A stretch of DNA of 64,000 nt from Chloranthus sessilifolius (Eukaryota; Streptophyta; Magnoliopsida; Chloranthales; Chloranthaceae): NCBI GenBank assembly GCA_021018995.1, contig CM037585.1, positions 85,350,646-85,414,645 of the forward strand, written 5' to 3'. Shown here one piece after another: positions 24,455 to 35,773 of the stretch. Under the pieces are notes generated by a model that was not told the origin of the DNA, made no database searches, and was given only the letters and a program-made list of their open reading frames with translations. Numbering within the stretch: position 1 is the stretch's first letter; each line of letters begins with the position of its first letter. A program made the position numbers and the translations under genes.

Positions 24455-27400
24455 TGTTGGTGTAGTTTAGGTTGTGCTGTTTCTTATTATTAAAATGATA
24501 AAGAATAAAATAAGGAAAATAAAGAAAAGAAAAATAAAATGGATTGAACACAACACAAACCCAAATTCACAGGCTTGCAAGATACAGGGCTGTTGTAGCA
24601 AGTTTTGATAAGTAAGAGTTTATCTCACGGAGAGTAATGATCTAAAAACCAAAGGGTGTATAGTAAACTCCAGACCTAGCTACAATTCTGACAACTTTAA
24701 ACCTAAGCTAGAAAGCAGGGTAAGAGAGGGTGTTTAGGTTTCACAAAACTAAACTAAAACTAAAAACATGAATAAACTACAACTAAAGAAAGGGGTAAAA
24801 GAAGGATGATGATGGTGTGAGAAAATAAAGTAAAAATGACGAGAAGTAGGTAGCTAAGAGTAAATCGGCACTACAACTCAGATCAAGAACTAGATCTGCA
24901 GCATCCTTCAGATGGCAACAAGCACATCTGTAAGGTAGAATAACCGAATCCAAAGAAGTGAACTGATCTTAGGGTTATATTTTGTCCACTTAAATGGTCA
25001 CAAAATATCCTAGGGATTTTATCCAATCAATGGATTAAATCAGAATAAGAAAACTATTGCAGACACTATGTTTGCAAGGCTACAAGTTCATGTATTCATA
25101 GGAGCAAATAGTCCTAGAAAATCAAGTGGAGGCCATAAGAAATCTTAGGCTGAATGGGGACTTAGACTCAGCTGGTCATTGCTACAAAAAGGCCTGCAAT
25201 GACCTAGCTCACAAGTTTGCAATCTGTGCAAAAATCTCAGATCTCAACACTAAAAATGGTAATGTAAAACAGGGGAGAAGTTGACTCTGCAACTATCCCT
25301 CACTTGGCTACAAGCTCCATTGCAGAGGAAAAGAATCCATCTCAGCCCTGTGATCTAGATCAGCCTTAGGGCTATACCCTACCCACTAGAATGGTCACTG
25401 GCTATCCCAGAGGTTATCTTAATCACAAAGGTTGGGAATCGAATAGTGATACTACCGCTGTCACCATGGTTGCAGGGCTACAAGCTCAAGCAGCCATGAG
25501 AGCATCAAATCTATAAAAATCTATGTGAAAAAATATAGGAAAATACAAATTTAATGAGCATTAAAACATGGGATTTCATTGATTAGAAAGGACTTACAAT
25601 GGTTGCCCACAAAACAGTAGCCCTTGCAAAAACCCAAAACTGCTCTTTCTATCTTTATACAAAACCCATTGCTAAGCTAAACCATCCCTAGCTACAACAC
25701 AAGGCTTTAACTCAGCTTTGCAGCTGAGCTAAGTAAGAAGAAAATGGAAAATAAAAGGAAAACAAGATTGGCTCGAAACCCTAGAAAAAGATAAATGAGA
25801 TTAGGCTATTCCTGGCTCTGATCCAGCTAACCTGGATGCTTTTACAAGACAAAATATAACTATTATACAATCCATAGCAGCAACTATGTGCATTAGCCAA
25901 TCAGAAATGAGGATGTTTGGAGTTGATTTCGTGGCCCATTTGTGGCCCTTGGATGCCTTGAGATGTGTGGGACATTGGGATGTGTGCCCTAAAAGTCGTG
26001 AAATCTCCAAAATATCCCTAAAGTTTGAAAATAGCTGCTGGAATTCGTGCCTTGCGAGGATGAGCTTTAGAAATTCTGGTCTCGAGTAGATCTCGCATAG
26101 ATCTTGCTAGGATGTAGCTTTAGAATTTTTGTCTTGCTAGGATCTCGCATAGTTCTCGCTAGGTTCAAATGTGCAGTAGGTACCTCCAGGTATGCACCTC
26201 GACGGGATCTCGTGAAGATCTCGCAGGGATCTCGCTAAGATGAAAATAGCCTATTTAAGCTGCTCGCCAAGTTTAAATGTTGCTCGACAGGTTCAATTGA
26301 ACCACTGGAGATCCTCACGAGTTCTTTAATGGTTGCAGGTGAGTGGCTCGACAGGTTGAAAACCCCCACCTTGGAACTACTCGAGCTCTTTTAATGACTG
26401 CAACAGTGTGCTCGAGAGGATCCCTCATCTTCTAGGCAGGCAAAATGTGTAGCAAGTGATCCACTCCACAGGATGCGGAACTGCTCGAGTTCCAAGTCCC
26501 TTCAGCAAGCAACTCGAGAGGTTCATTCTTTGGATCATGATTTGCTCAAGTTGCACCAGCCACAGCCCTCTAGCATTTCAATAGCTCGAGTACTTCAAGA
26601 ATCCGCTTGAGTACATTAAAGGCTTCACTGCTGTAGCTCGAGAGTTTTAATGTGACGTATGCATTCAACAGTAGCAACAGTTCAAATGGTTGGTTGAGTG
26701 TGCATGATTTACATTAGCACACAGCTTGAGCAGATGGATTTAAAGCTGATGCACAGTAGTTTGCATCAGCTTTCAGCTTGTGGGGATTGAGCCTTCAACT
26801 AGCAGCTCAACACCTTGGTCTCCTCATTAATGCAGCAGCAGGTGTGTGCTCTTGAGTGTGTGGTACAACAACACTAAAGTGCTTGAAAGTTGCAGTAGTA
26901 GCAACTTGGGATGGTGGGGCTGCAACTCAAATGGATGGCCTTGCTGCAGCTCTGAGGTTCATGCTTTGATTGCCATATCAACAGGTGCAGCTGCTGAGTC
27001 TGCTTGGGTTGCATCAATGAACTGCCCCTGATTCTTAATAGTTTCAGCCAACTACTTGATGTGCAGCTTGACATGGCTTCACTCTTCAGCTGCTGGTTGA
27101 ATGCAATAGATATACTTGCATGCATGAAATAAAGTTAGTTGTTGTGCTCCACTCAAAGTGCTGGACTGCTGCTCATATATACTGTTGTAGTTGCTGCTTT
27201 ACTGAGTGTGGTGTGTTCTTTGTATAGTTTGCTACTATAACAACATGCTCAACAGTCATTCCATTTAACTCCACTACAGCAGTATTCTACAAAGCTTGGG
27301 CTTCATCTCTCTCTCTCAGCAGTCCTCTAAAGGTCCCAAAGCATGCTAAATTGCCCCAATGGTGTGAACCACTATGGTGCCTTCACTGTGAATCCATCAG

Positions 27401-27576
27401 CTCCACAGTTTAACTCAGAACTCTTCTTTCTTAACTTGAAAAATGATGGATTGCAACATTAAGCTATATTTTTCTGTTATCTATACAAACACACTTGAAA
27501 ACTATTATTAACCAGCTCAAAGGTCTATTAAAGGCCAGGTTAAGAGGTGAAAAGTGGTATTTTTCAATGCTCAACA
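24455..27576 (-). repeat. 5' LTR of element C
   Basis: 3122 bp, starting TGTTGG and ending CAACA. It aligns end to end with the left LTR. It carries the same hairpin repeats (near 24970 and 25370) and the CTCGAG/CTCGCTAGG-rich block at 26040-26660. The outer edge is fixed by the TCAGC duplication at 27577-27581. Confidence 0.9.
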
Positions 27577-28923
27577 TCAGCCTCCATCATATTTACCATT
27601 GGCTCGTCTGGGACCTGGTCCTCAAACATTAACACGGGTTTAGGGTGGTTTAGGACTGGCTATTGTATGGGCGGGGATACTTCCTCCTCGAAGAGTGATA
27701 AGGAGGCCAAGTTTATCTCAATTTTTGGGGGAATAAGTTGGGGATTGGTTTGGTGGATGGCAGCCTTTTTGTGCGGGATCAGCTGTGTTGCCCCATTTTG
27801 ATCAATTTTAATGACCTTGACACTTACAAATGTGTGGCCGTGGATGGGGTTCATCTTCCAAGTTTATCCCCCTAGCTTTCGCAACAACAATGGTTCGGGC
27901 CTTTTCCAAGGCCTCTTGGACTTCTTCTTCGGTAGGCTTTTAGCCTAAGCCAAATCTAACATGTTGACCACCTTTTGCTATGACTGATTCCCTCCTTCCT
28001 TGCAAGCGAGGGCCTCAACCCTTTACCTATCTGGTAACCCCACTTTTGGAGCATTCCTATCACTGCAATCATTCCTCCTTCAATTTTTTCGATGACTTCT
28101 CCGAGGGATTTTGACGCCACTGCCGCTGACACATCATATTGAAAACTATGAAGTTCTGTGTCCTTAGCGGTGTGCGATATATCCAGCACCTTGAGGTTTT
28201 TTATGTTGTGGGCTATTTTCTCTATTTCTTCTCGCCCCTCTCCCATGATAATAATGACCTTCTGATATGATATAAACCTAAGTTTTTGATGCAAGGTCGA
28301 AGGTATTGCCTCAATTTCGTGCAACCATGGGCCCCTAGCAGTAGTTTGAAGGTGGATTTGATATCCATGACTTGGAACAGGATGAAGGAGGTCATTGGCC
28401 CGACGGTGAGCTCAAGATCGACTTCTCCTATCACTTCTCACCTGGTGTTATCAAACCCTTAGGCTCCTATCCTGGACGGCCTGAACACCGACGGAGCAAC
28501 CCCTATCCAGGTCGCAGTTCTTAAAGGGCATACATTTAATGCCAAGTCATTATCTACTAGTACCAAAGGGATCACCAGGTTTTCCGTTTCTACCATAATA
28601 TTGAGGGGTCGGGAGTGGTTGCCTCCTTCGGCCGAGAGATGAGCGTCTGAGAACGAGATGGCATTAGGAGCAAGCACCTGTCCAATCATTTGTCCCAGCT
28701 CGTCTGGGGAAACTTTACCGGAGACATGAGTGTCTTTCAGTGCCCCATTAGAGCTTGAAAGTGGGGCGGAGATATCATCAGTAAGTCTTAGATGGTGATG
28801 TGAGTCGGTATTCTTTTAAGCTGTGTTTCGAATGCGTGTTCTCGACTCATCTATTCCATGGGGTGTATTGCCATTGGTGCCCGTCTTTCTTCAGGTTGGG
28901 TCGGTGCTGACACCTCTTGTTGC
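27577..28923 (-). pseudogene. Protease and G-patch-like region of Tat element B
   Basis: The minus strand shows, in order, a protease remnant (28459-28689) with the VDNDLALNVCP block where retroelement proteases have their active Asp, then LTVGPMTSFILFQVMDI (28222-28434), IPSTLHQKLRFI (27956-28324), and a segment with KWGYQIGKGL that resembles a G-patch, a small RNA-binding motif known in Tat/Ogre polyproteins. The protease active-site neighbourhood has Asp-Asn-Asp rather than a clear Asp-Ser/Thr-Gly. Frames alternate between all three phases, so the region is dead. It continues into 16663 once element C is removed. Confidence 0.65.
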
Positions 28924-29435
28924 TTAGAGATTTTGTCCGACTGGGCTATGAATTCTACTACCCCTTCTCTGCTTCTCTGCTGCCACCTGCATTGGCATCC
29001 ATTTAGTTGTAGTTGAGTGGGACCTGGTGGTGATCATATGTTGGTTCGAGAATTTGAAATGAGACTGATGGAGATGCCGGATATGATTGAACTGGCGTGG
29101 CTGGTGTGGCAATGCTAGGCCAAATGTGGTTGATTGGTTGGAGGCGGCTGAACTAATGATGATGTGGCAAAATTGGGCCAACTATATTAAGTTGGTGTGG
29201 GAGGTGAAGGTGGATGGGCTGATGATGGTGTGGCGAAATTAGGCCAAATGTGGTTGACAGGAGCTGATACTGTGGGCCAGGTAAAACTGGGCACCATATA
29301 ATTGACGGGGGTTGGTGCCGAAAAGGGATGGTATACTGGAGGTGAGGCCCAACTGGGCTGGACCTGATTAACGGGAGTAGATGTGGGAAAATACAACCTC
29401 AGCTCTAGCGGTGTTGGGCTGTTAGGAGACAATAG
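28924..29435 (-). pseudogene. Proline-rich gag portion of Tat element B
   Basis: The minus-strand frames 28924-29181 and 29187-29432 encode Pro/Ser/Gln/His-rich sequence with imperfect repeats of a unit containing PVNxxxPSxAxP and PxSAPxPVN, about 20 residues long. This matches the low-complexity part of Tat gag. Homology ends abruptly near 29435, where a palindromic array begins. The 5' LTR and PBS of element B are not seen there, so B is truncated at its 5' end. Confidence 0.5.
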
Positions 29436-29740
29436 TGTGCTGTGAACACCACACTAGAATAAAATATAAGTATACATAGCACACTGTCATTATACCACAA
29501 CTTGTTGTGAACCGTCACAACACGTTGTCATGGAAACCACAACGCGCTGTGAACACCACAACAGAGGAAATTATTGATATACACAGCTTGCTGTCGTGAT
29601 ACCACAGTTCCTTGTGAACAAATGATAACTTGTTGTCACGAAGACAACCGTTCCAACCGCGGTGCACTGTCAAGAAACCACAGCTCGCTGTGAACCGTCA
29701 TACCACGCTGTCAGGGAAATCACAACGCATCGTGAATAGA
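29436..29740. repeat. Tandem array of about 22-bp palindromic units
   Basis: About a dozen degenerate units with the core CACAACNNGTTGTGAAC or CACAACNNGTTGTCA; for example CACAACTTGTTGTGAAC near 29498, CACAACGCGCTGTGAAC near 29550 and CACAGCTCGCTGTGAAC near 29680. Each is partly self-complementary and units recur every 20-25 bases. No coding frame is present. Confidence 0.7.
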
Positions 29741-30775
29741 AGAAAAAGAGAAATTCTTTGATTGATCTATCAATCACTTATGTATGATTATTGTGTGCAA
29801 TATAGAGAGGAGAGCATCGAGTTTGATTGGCAGACAACATCGTAGTTCCTTCTTTGCAAAGCTAAGGTTTAAGGTGGGGAGAATTCTATACACAACTGCA
29901 TTTTTATTTGATTACATAGATATATGATTGAATGTTTTCGCATGTTTGACTTGAAATTGCATGATTTGAATTTTCGAAACCGTTAAGATTTGAGTATGAG
30001 ATTGAAAATGAACTCCGTATGTGAACTTCGAATTCGTTAAATTCCGCAATTGCATTGTCTTTGAAACTTGAATGTGTTTCCAAATTGATGAGTGGTATGA
30101 TCGAATTCTAAGAGGAGTAGAGGCTCCAGAGAGGGGTAGAGGCCCCGAAGTTTTTACCTTGTGCCTGGAAGATTGGCTGCTCGGTTCTCAAAAGATGGGA
30201 TGCTTAGGTTCAAAGTTCATGATTCATTACTGACTGATGTGTTGTTATCGATGTGTTCCATTACTGATGTATTTTGTACTGATGAGTTTCGCTTATTGAT
30301 GTGTATCGTTTCCGTTATATATTTCATTCCTGACAAGACTCTTCGCAACTTTATTTTGAATACGAAAATGTGATGATTGAAATTTCGTTTTGACATGAAG
30401 TGCTTTTGAAATTTCGATTTGATAGTTAAATACTTTTGAATTGATTTTAAAGATTAGTCATTAAATATATGCCTCTTACGATAAAATGTGAATTGATATT
30501 GATTTTCTCTATTGAGTTTAGTCTGTTAGCTCACCCTAACTATACGTCACAGATGTAGATATCGGATAGAATCCAAAGTTAGAGAACGACCATGACTACT
30601 GGTTTTATTTTGGGCTCCATTGCATTGTATTTTATTTAGAAATGAAAATTTTGCTCCCGCTATATATATAGGATGTCTGTTTGATTTTCGCATTGATGCC
30701 AAAGATGATACTGTATTTTATTATGATCTGCGATGTGACGGTACGGATTTTGGGGTAGAAAATTTCGACCGTCAC
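29741..30775 (+). repeat. LTR-like remnant, unclassified
   Basis: AT-rich, non-coding and free of long frames. The right end (GGTACGGATTTTGGGGTAGA, then GTCACA) and the block near 30530-30590 (GCTCACCCTAACTATACG) resemble the end of Ty3/gypsy chromovirus LTRs from general knowledge. No matching partner, TG/CA ends or target duplication could be shown, so this is only a suggestion. Confidence 0.25.
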
Positions 30776-30778
30776 ACT

Positions 30779-30950
30779 CAGCCTCCTCTCGCCAGAGTTC
30801 TTTGCGGCTCCATCAACCACCTCTCTCCCTCAGCCTCTTCTCACCGGAGTTCTCCATCAGCCTCCTCTCTCCCTCAACATCCTCTCGTCGGGAGTCCTCT
30901 CGCTGAGTCGCCGGAGTTCTCCATCAGCGTCCTCTCTCCCTCATCCTAAT
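30779..30950. repeat. Short imperfect minisatellite, CT-rich
   Basis: At least three degenerate copies of a unit containing CAGCCTCCTCTC and GGAGTTCTCCATCAGC. Units are about 45-55 bp long with internal variation. No gene is associated. Confidence 0.55.
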
Positions 30951-31059
30951 CTAAAACAAATAAAACCCATGTAGGGCAAGAGGGGTATTATAAATTATGT
31001 ATAGCAGAGAGTTGGTGTATTGTTAAGCATAAGCATGGAAGATGACAGTTCTTAGCGCC

Positions 31060-31330
31060 AGTTCGATTTACGTTTGTTTTGTTACAATCGGTTCAGGTCG
31101 ATTTGGGCCAGTTCAGATTCGGTTTGGGCCAATTTTGGCCCCTTAAGGGATCGGTTTACTCAACCTATCCTTTCGATTTTCAGTTTTCAGCTACCCAAAT
31201 AAAAAATAGAATCGATTTCAGTTCGGTTTGTGTCGGTTTTCAGGGCGGTTCGTGAGGGTCGATTTTTGGTTCGTGAGGGTCGATTTTCGGGTTTGTTTCG
31301 GTGTTCGGTTTCAAACTTGCATCCCTAATT
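31060..31330. repeat. Low-complexity GGTTCGGTTT-type sequence, possible MITE remnant
   Basis: Dense variants of GGTTCGGTTTGGGCC and GGTTCGTGAGGGTCGATTTT. Such composition is common in the subterminal parts of hAT-type elements, and the right end contains ATGCAAGTTTGAAACC in reverse. No matching inverted termini or 8-bp duplication was found. Confidence 0.3.
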
Positions 31331-31810
31331 AATGGATATCATTAAGTCCCATAACAAGTAAATATTATAAAATAACATTTTCAAATGTATAAAGAAGAGA
31401 GAGAGGGGTAATTATGGAATTAGAGAACAACAGAAAAAGAAGTCGCCCCTTAATAATTCTCACGTGGGGCATATCCAACGTGGTTTAAATCATATACACG
31501 TGTCCATTTCTTATTCATTGTGCTATACAAATAATAATAATATTCACAATAATTGTTAGTCTCACTTTGTGGCTACAATTCGATCAGTTAAATTTTAGAC
31601 ACATGATTAACGTGGCAGCTGCTCTCACCATAAACGTGAGACTGCACACCTCATATGTAGTGTGCAGTCCTAACACCATACCATTCCTTTTAAAATAATA
31701 TACGTTTTAAAGACTAGTGCCTCTAGATTTGACGAGTGCAAAAATATGCTGATGTATAATATAAGATTTGGACCACAAATATTGTTTCTACAACATTGAC
31801 TAAAGGTGGG

Positions 31811-31980
31811 TTTTTTTTTTTTTTTTTTTTCAATACTGCCGTTCGGTCAAGACAACCTCGATAATTGAGGAGCAGACTCGGTATACATATATAACAGTTA
31901 CGGAATACGGGAGGGAACACAAATACCAATAATAGTGGTAAGCTAACGTAACCCAACCCACATCTTATAAACACAACAAT
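31811..31980 (-). mobile_element. SINE copy 2 (minus strand, 22-base A tail)
   Basis: The plus strand shows a run of 22 T at 31811-31832. The minus strand therefore ends in a poly(A) tail preceded by sequence that aligns with the SINE at 38665-38768: shared GCTCCTCAATT, TCGAGG, GTCT and GGC-GTAT blocks and a shared ACTGT-ATGTAT stretch. This copy extends further 5' than copy 1. The left (5') limit near 31980 is approximate and no target duplication is certain. Confidence 0.5.
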
Positions 31981-32039
31981 GGTGAGGGTTAACTCCACCG
32001 AGTCAACTCAATATCCATGCCAAGTGAATCTTACTAGCA

Positions 32040-32390
32040 TGGTTTTGTAGCGAGCCGGGTCGACCCTCTACCTAACTTTACCCAGCTTGATATTTTACCG
32101 GGTCATGCACTGAAACTTGACCTAGCGGGTCGGGTCAGGTCAGGGCATGAGATACCCTCGACCAAGAAGTCTTATCAGGTTGGGTTGGGTTGACCCAACC
32201 CAACATGATATTTTTATGATAAAAATGTAAAAATAGACATTTTTTATTGGGTCAGATCAAGTATTTGCTCGGGTCGGATTGGCTTAGGTGCACCATCGGG
32301 TTGAATTGGGCATTAGCAATTCTCTTATCGGCCAGCCAAAATTTTGACCCCAGTGGCCCGACTTGACTCTTTGATAGCCCTAGTTTTATA
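32040..32390. repeat. GGGTCGGGTC-rich dispersed repeat, possible hAT MITE fragment
   Basis: Repeated GGGTCGGGTCAGGTCAGGG and GGGTTGGGTTGACCCAACCC stretches. The right end reads TAGGGCTATCAAAGAGTC on the minus strand, a hAT-like terminus. The left terminus does not match it, so a complete element is not shown. Confidence 0.3.
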
Positions 32391-32700
32391 TCTCTGGTTC
32401 TCTAGTGCTTATTTATTTATTTATTTTAACTTCGAATTTCCCAAGCTAACGTTTGGAGTAATCCCTACCCACTGTGTCACGAGTATTTCACATATTAAAT
32501 ACCTTATGGTCCATGTTTTAATGGCAGAAGAGGAGTCGTGGAGCTCACGACCTTGGTGTGCATACCTAGGTCGTCAGCCACTGCAACAATCCCTTGGTCG
32601 GTTCTTATGTACCTTATATTTTTATTTTTCAACCTAAGATTCCTCCATCGCAATCAGAGTTTCACATGCTAAAACTCATAATATATTGTCCGCTTTGAAT

Positions 32701-32948
32701 TGGAGATCATTTTTCGTACCAATTTTCGACACACATCCTTCGTTTTATAATTTCTTTTTTCATTTTTAATAACATAAGATTATCCCAAGCTCACGCTTGG
32801 ACTAATCCCTAAGGAATGCCCTAACATACATTCTTCATGTTCATATTTTGGGATGTGTGTCACGTGAAATTAAAATCAGACTGTCCGATGATAGGTCTAT
32901 GATCTCAAGATATATTATGTCAAAAATTGGGACAAAAAATGATCTCCA
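32701..32948. repeat. Inverted repeat with 30-bp arms
   Basis: Arms at 32701-32730 and 32919-32948 match at 27 of 30 positions when one is reversed (TGGAGATCATTTTT, then GTNCCAATTTT and GAC). The spacer is 188 bp. There is no clear flanking duplication. It may be a MITE or a fragment of one. Confidence 0.5.
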
Positions 32949-34260
32949 TCGTGATTGTTTGATTTACATAAGTCAACAATTATATTTGAATAAGTAAAAC
33001 CCGGGTTTGAGAAGGAAAAATTTTGAGTTGTGAATAAGGGAAACCTTGGATCCAAGATCTGCAACATCAAAATATTTTATATGCGTCCATGCTTGCCGTT
33101 ATGTACTTATTTACCAGTCTAAACCTTCAATTGAATCCGAGACCTAAGATTGTGATCTTCTACGTTAACGGGCCAAGCATAAGCCAACTCATCTCGATTA
33201 ACTCCAAAAAATGGGATTAAGATTCAGCCTTTCTAAGTTCGACCCCTTTCCGATCAGTTGAGACTCTTTATATAGGAAAAATGTCGTGTTGGCTCGCAAT
33301 TTTAGCCTGCCATGAGACTGGAATGGACTAAGCTTAATAGGCCTCATTGATAAACGGGCAGATTCAGCTTGGATTGATTAGTGATTAGCAAGTCATGTCG
33401 GACATGAGCTAGTTCCAAAAGGCCCGATAATAGTCAGCCCATTTAAGGCTTCGCTTTTGAGCATGCTAATAGGAGCGGCAATGGGCCGGGTTATGATAAA
33501 TTCAAGCCCAACCGGATGGATTTGAACTCAGCCCAAGCCCAGCCAAAGCCAGTGACATGCTTATGGCCTCAACCCTAATCCCGGGACCTTACTAAATTTT
33601 CAAAGCCCAAGCACAACCCATTTGTTTAATAAATTGTTTATTAACTTAAAAAGATGAGGTCCATATCCATAAGAATAAAGATATTAACATATTACACATA
33701 TCTAATAATAAGTTAATATCTAATTTTTTTAAAGAAAGTTTAAAGACAAAAGGTAGAAAATATACCGTTCTTTTGGGTTTTTCCTAAAAAATATTACGAG
33801 TGCAACTCAATGCACATCACATTAGAATCGAACGGGCCAAGCGTTTAAGGATTAAACTGTTTGCCCAAGCTCGGCCCACAGGGTTTAAGTAAACTCCAAA
33901 CCCTCCTTGCCACCCAAACATGGCACCCAATGAGACTCCTACATCGGGGTCTCAAGGGATTGGGCTAGCATTCTGTTATGACCCTGACCCACAAACCACG
34001 ATATTGTCATGTTCTGGGCTTAAGTCTTTTCCCCGATTTTTTTCTGGCATGGGCTTAAGTCCCAACCCAAAACACGTCGTGACGTGTAAGGTCTGCATAC
34101 ACCTTACATCATAGGTTGTAGACTTGACTCAACCCGATGACTTTTAGCATAGGTGCCTAGCAAGATTCGATGGGTGCGTTTAAAGCTACCCAATTCAAAA
34201 TTTGGGTTCAACTATTTTTTAATTTTATAACTGGATGCAAGGAAATCTTGACTTTTTAAC
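32949..34260. other. Intergenic stretch without a recognised gene
   Basis: AT-rich sequence with a GGGCC/GCCCAA-rich patch at 33470-33900. One side (TAGGAGCGGCAATGGGCC at about 33470) looks like a hAT-type terminus, but no mate was found. No long conserved frame is present. Confidence 0.5.
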
Positions 34261-34496
34261 CAAGGTGCCAAATCGGATACGGGAATCGGGTATCGGTCCA
34301 TGGAGGACTGATACAAATCGGCTGATGAGTATTGGCCAATTTAAAGAAAAAAAAAGAAAAAAAAAGAAAAAACTCGATTGAAACCGAGACGTATCGGCCG
34401 ATACGGGCTCGATATGGGACCGATACGTATCGGTTTTGCCGAAAATCGATATATATCATCGATACGTATCAATATCAGTCAATATTTGATACCATG
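34261..34496. mobile_element. hAT-type MITE (236 bp)
   Basis: The left end CAAGGTGCCAAATCGG and the right end, read in reverse, CATGGTATCAAATATT form terminal inverted repeats. They are flanked by an 8-bp duplication with one difference, TTTTTAAC (34253-34260) and CTTTTAAC (34497-34504). The interior is rich in GTATCGG/CCGATAC and has no coding capacity. Size and 8-bp duplication fit a hAT-derived MITE. Confidence 0.65.
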
Positions 34497-35116
34497 CTTT
34501 TAACTTTTATATGTTAACATCAACATTTGGATAATGCACGATGTGTCATCTGGATAGATGTCACGTTCATAATATGTGTAACACAAAGGGCATGTTTGAT
34601 TTGCCGTATGTACTAATGCGTTTATAGTAACACATAGCTATACATCGCTCAAATGTCTTACAAGACCCAACCCAGCTCGTACACCTTTTGGCCTAAGCGT
34701 CAGACATTCATGTAGGAAAACATGTTTTCCTTTATGCTATCAAACAATGGCTCATGGTCAACGCCCTCACCGGCCCCACTTAACGCGTAAGATGAAGGCC
34801 ATCAAACATGCCCGGAGTGTAGTGCTTGGTATCACCACATGCGCCACTCGTGTACCTACCTCATATCTTCTTCTACTCTTCTATGTAATTTTGTTACACA
34901 ATTAATTAATAAATTATTATGAGAACCATTATCCACATCTCACGAGACTGCTTTCTCAATCTCACCCCGGTAAAGGAAAAGAAGCAAAAATAAAGTGGGG
35001 GTGTGAGTTTTAAAAGAGTCATTTTTAAGTGGGGTTTTTCAATACTGGGGGTGAGAAAACAGTCTCATGAGGTGTGAATAACAGTACCAAATAATTATTC
35101 ATGTGGTTAATATGAG

Positions 35117-35765
35117 TAGGGTTCTCAATGGGCCAGATTAGGGCCAGGTTGAACCCCAACCCGGCCCTAACCTATCTGGACCGGGCTCCCAAAATTTTCA
35201 GCCGGCTCTAACCCGGGCTGCGATGTACTTACGACCCCTACTGGGCCGGGCCAAGCCTGGGCATCTTTCCAGACTTTTTTCGCCTTTTTTTTTTCTAATA
35301 AAATTTGGTTGGGTTATTTTTTTGGACTATTTTTTCTAATAAAATTTGGATGGGCTTGGGCTGTTTTTTTTTTTCTAATAAAAGTTTGAAGAAGGTTAAA
35401 AATTTAATTAAATAATTATATTAATATTATAGAGGCTCAGGTACATGCTTTTATTCAAATATTTTATTTTAGTTTATTACACAATGATTATAACGGACAA
35501 CGATTAATCTCAAAATATTTAAGTAAATTATATTTAATTAAAAGAATTTTTTTTTATAACTTTAAAAGAATAAGTATATATATATATATTATATCCGGGC
35601 CGGGTGTTGTAAGACTCAACTCAATTCCGTCCCGGATTTATTCTGGTTGCAATATGTTTAGTCTAATTTAGATATTGGGTCGGATTTTATTTGATAGAAA
35701 GTACCACTTTTTTTAGGTCATGTGTGGGCTAAAATTTGGGCCGGCCCGACCCATTGAGAGCCTTA
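35117..35765. mobile_element. hAT-type MITE (649 bp) with perfect 8-bp duplication
   Basis: Termini TAGGGTTCTCAATGGGCCAG and, reversed, TAAGGCTCTCAATGGGTCGG match at 16 of 20 positions. A perfect 8-bp duplication AATATGAG flanks them (35109-35116 and 35766-35773). GC-rich GGGCC-containing subterminal parts surround an AT-rich core. No transposase frame is present, so it is non-autonomous. Confidence 0.8.
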
Positions 35766-35773
35766 AATATGAG

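Larger units (their letters stand above)
16669..27576 (-). mobile_element. Non-autonomous Athila element C, nested in Tat element B
   Basis: A structurally complete element of about 10.9 kb. Both LTRs start TGTTGG and end CAACA (16669-19768 and 24455-27576), and a perfect 5-bp target duplication TCAGC flanks them (16664-16668 and 27577-27581). The internal region is only 4.7 kb. It has a PBS and a broken gag, a short linker remnant near 21960-22450, then a long non-coding segment. RT, RNase H and integrase are absent. By eye the LTRs differ by roughly one base in ten over the first 200 bases, so the insertion is not recent. It must have been mobilised by proteins of another Athila copy. Confidence 0.92.

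Noticed and set aside
29436-29740. CRISPR-like array
   Set aside because: Units are degenerate and contiguous, without unique spacers, in a plant genome. It is a palindromic tandem repeat.
31060-31330. Complete hAT MITE
   Set aside because: The composition fits, but matching termini and an 8-bp duplication were not found.
34256-34517. Two overlapping frames rich in Lys or Phe
   Set aside because: They are translations of an A-rich tract inside a MITE.
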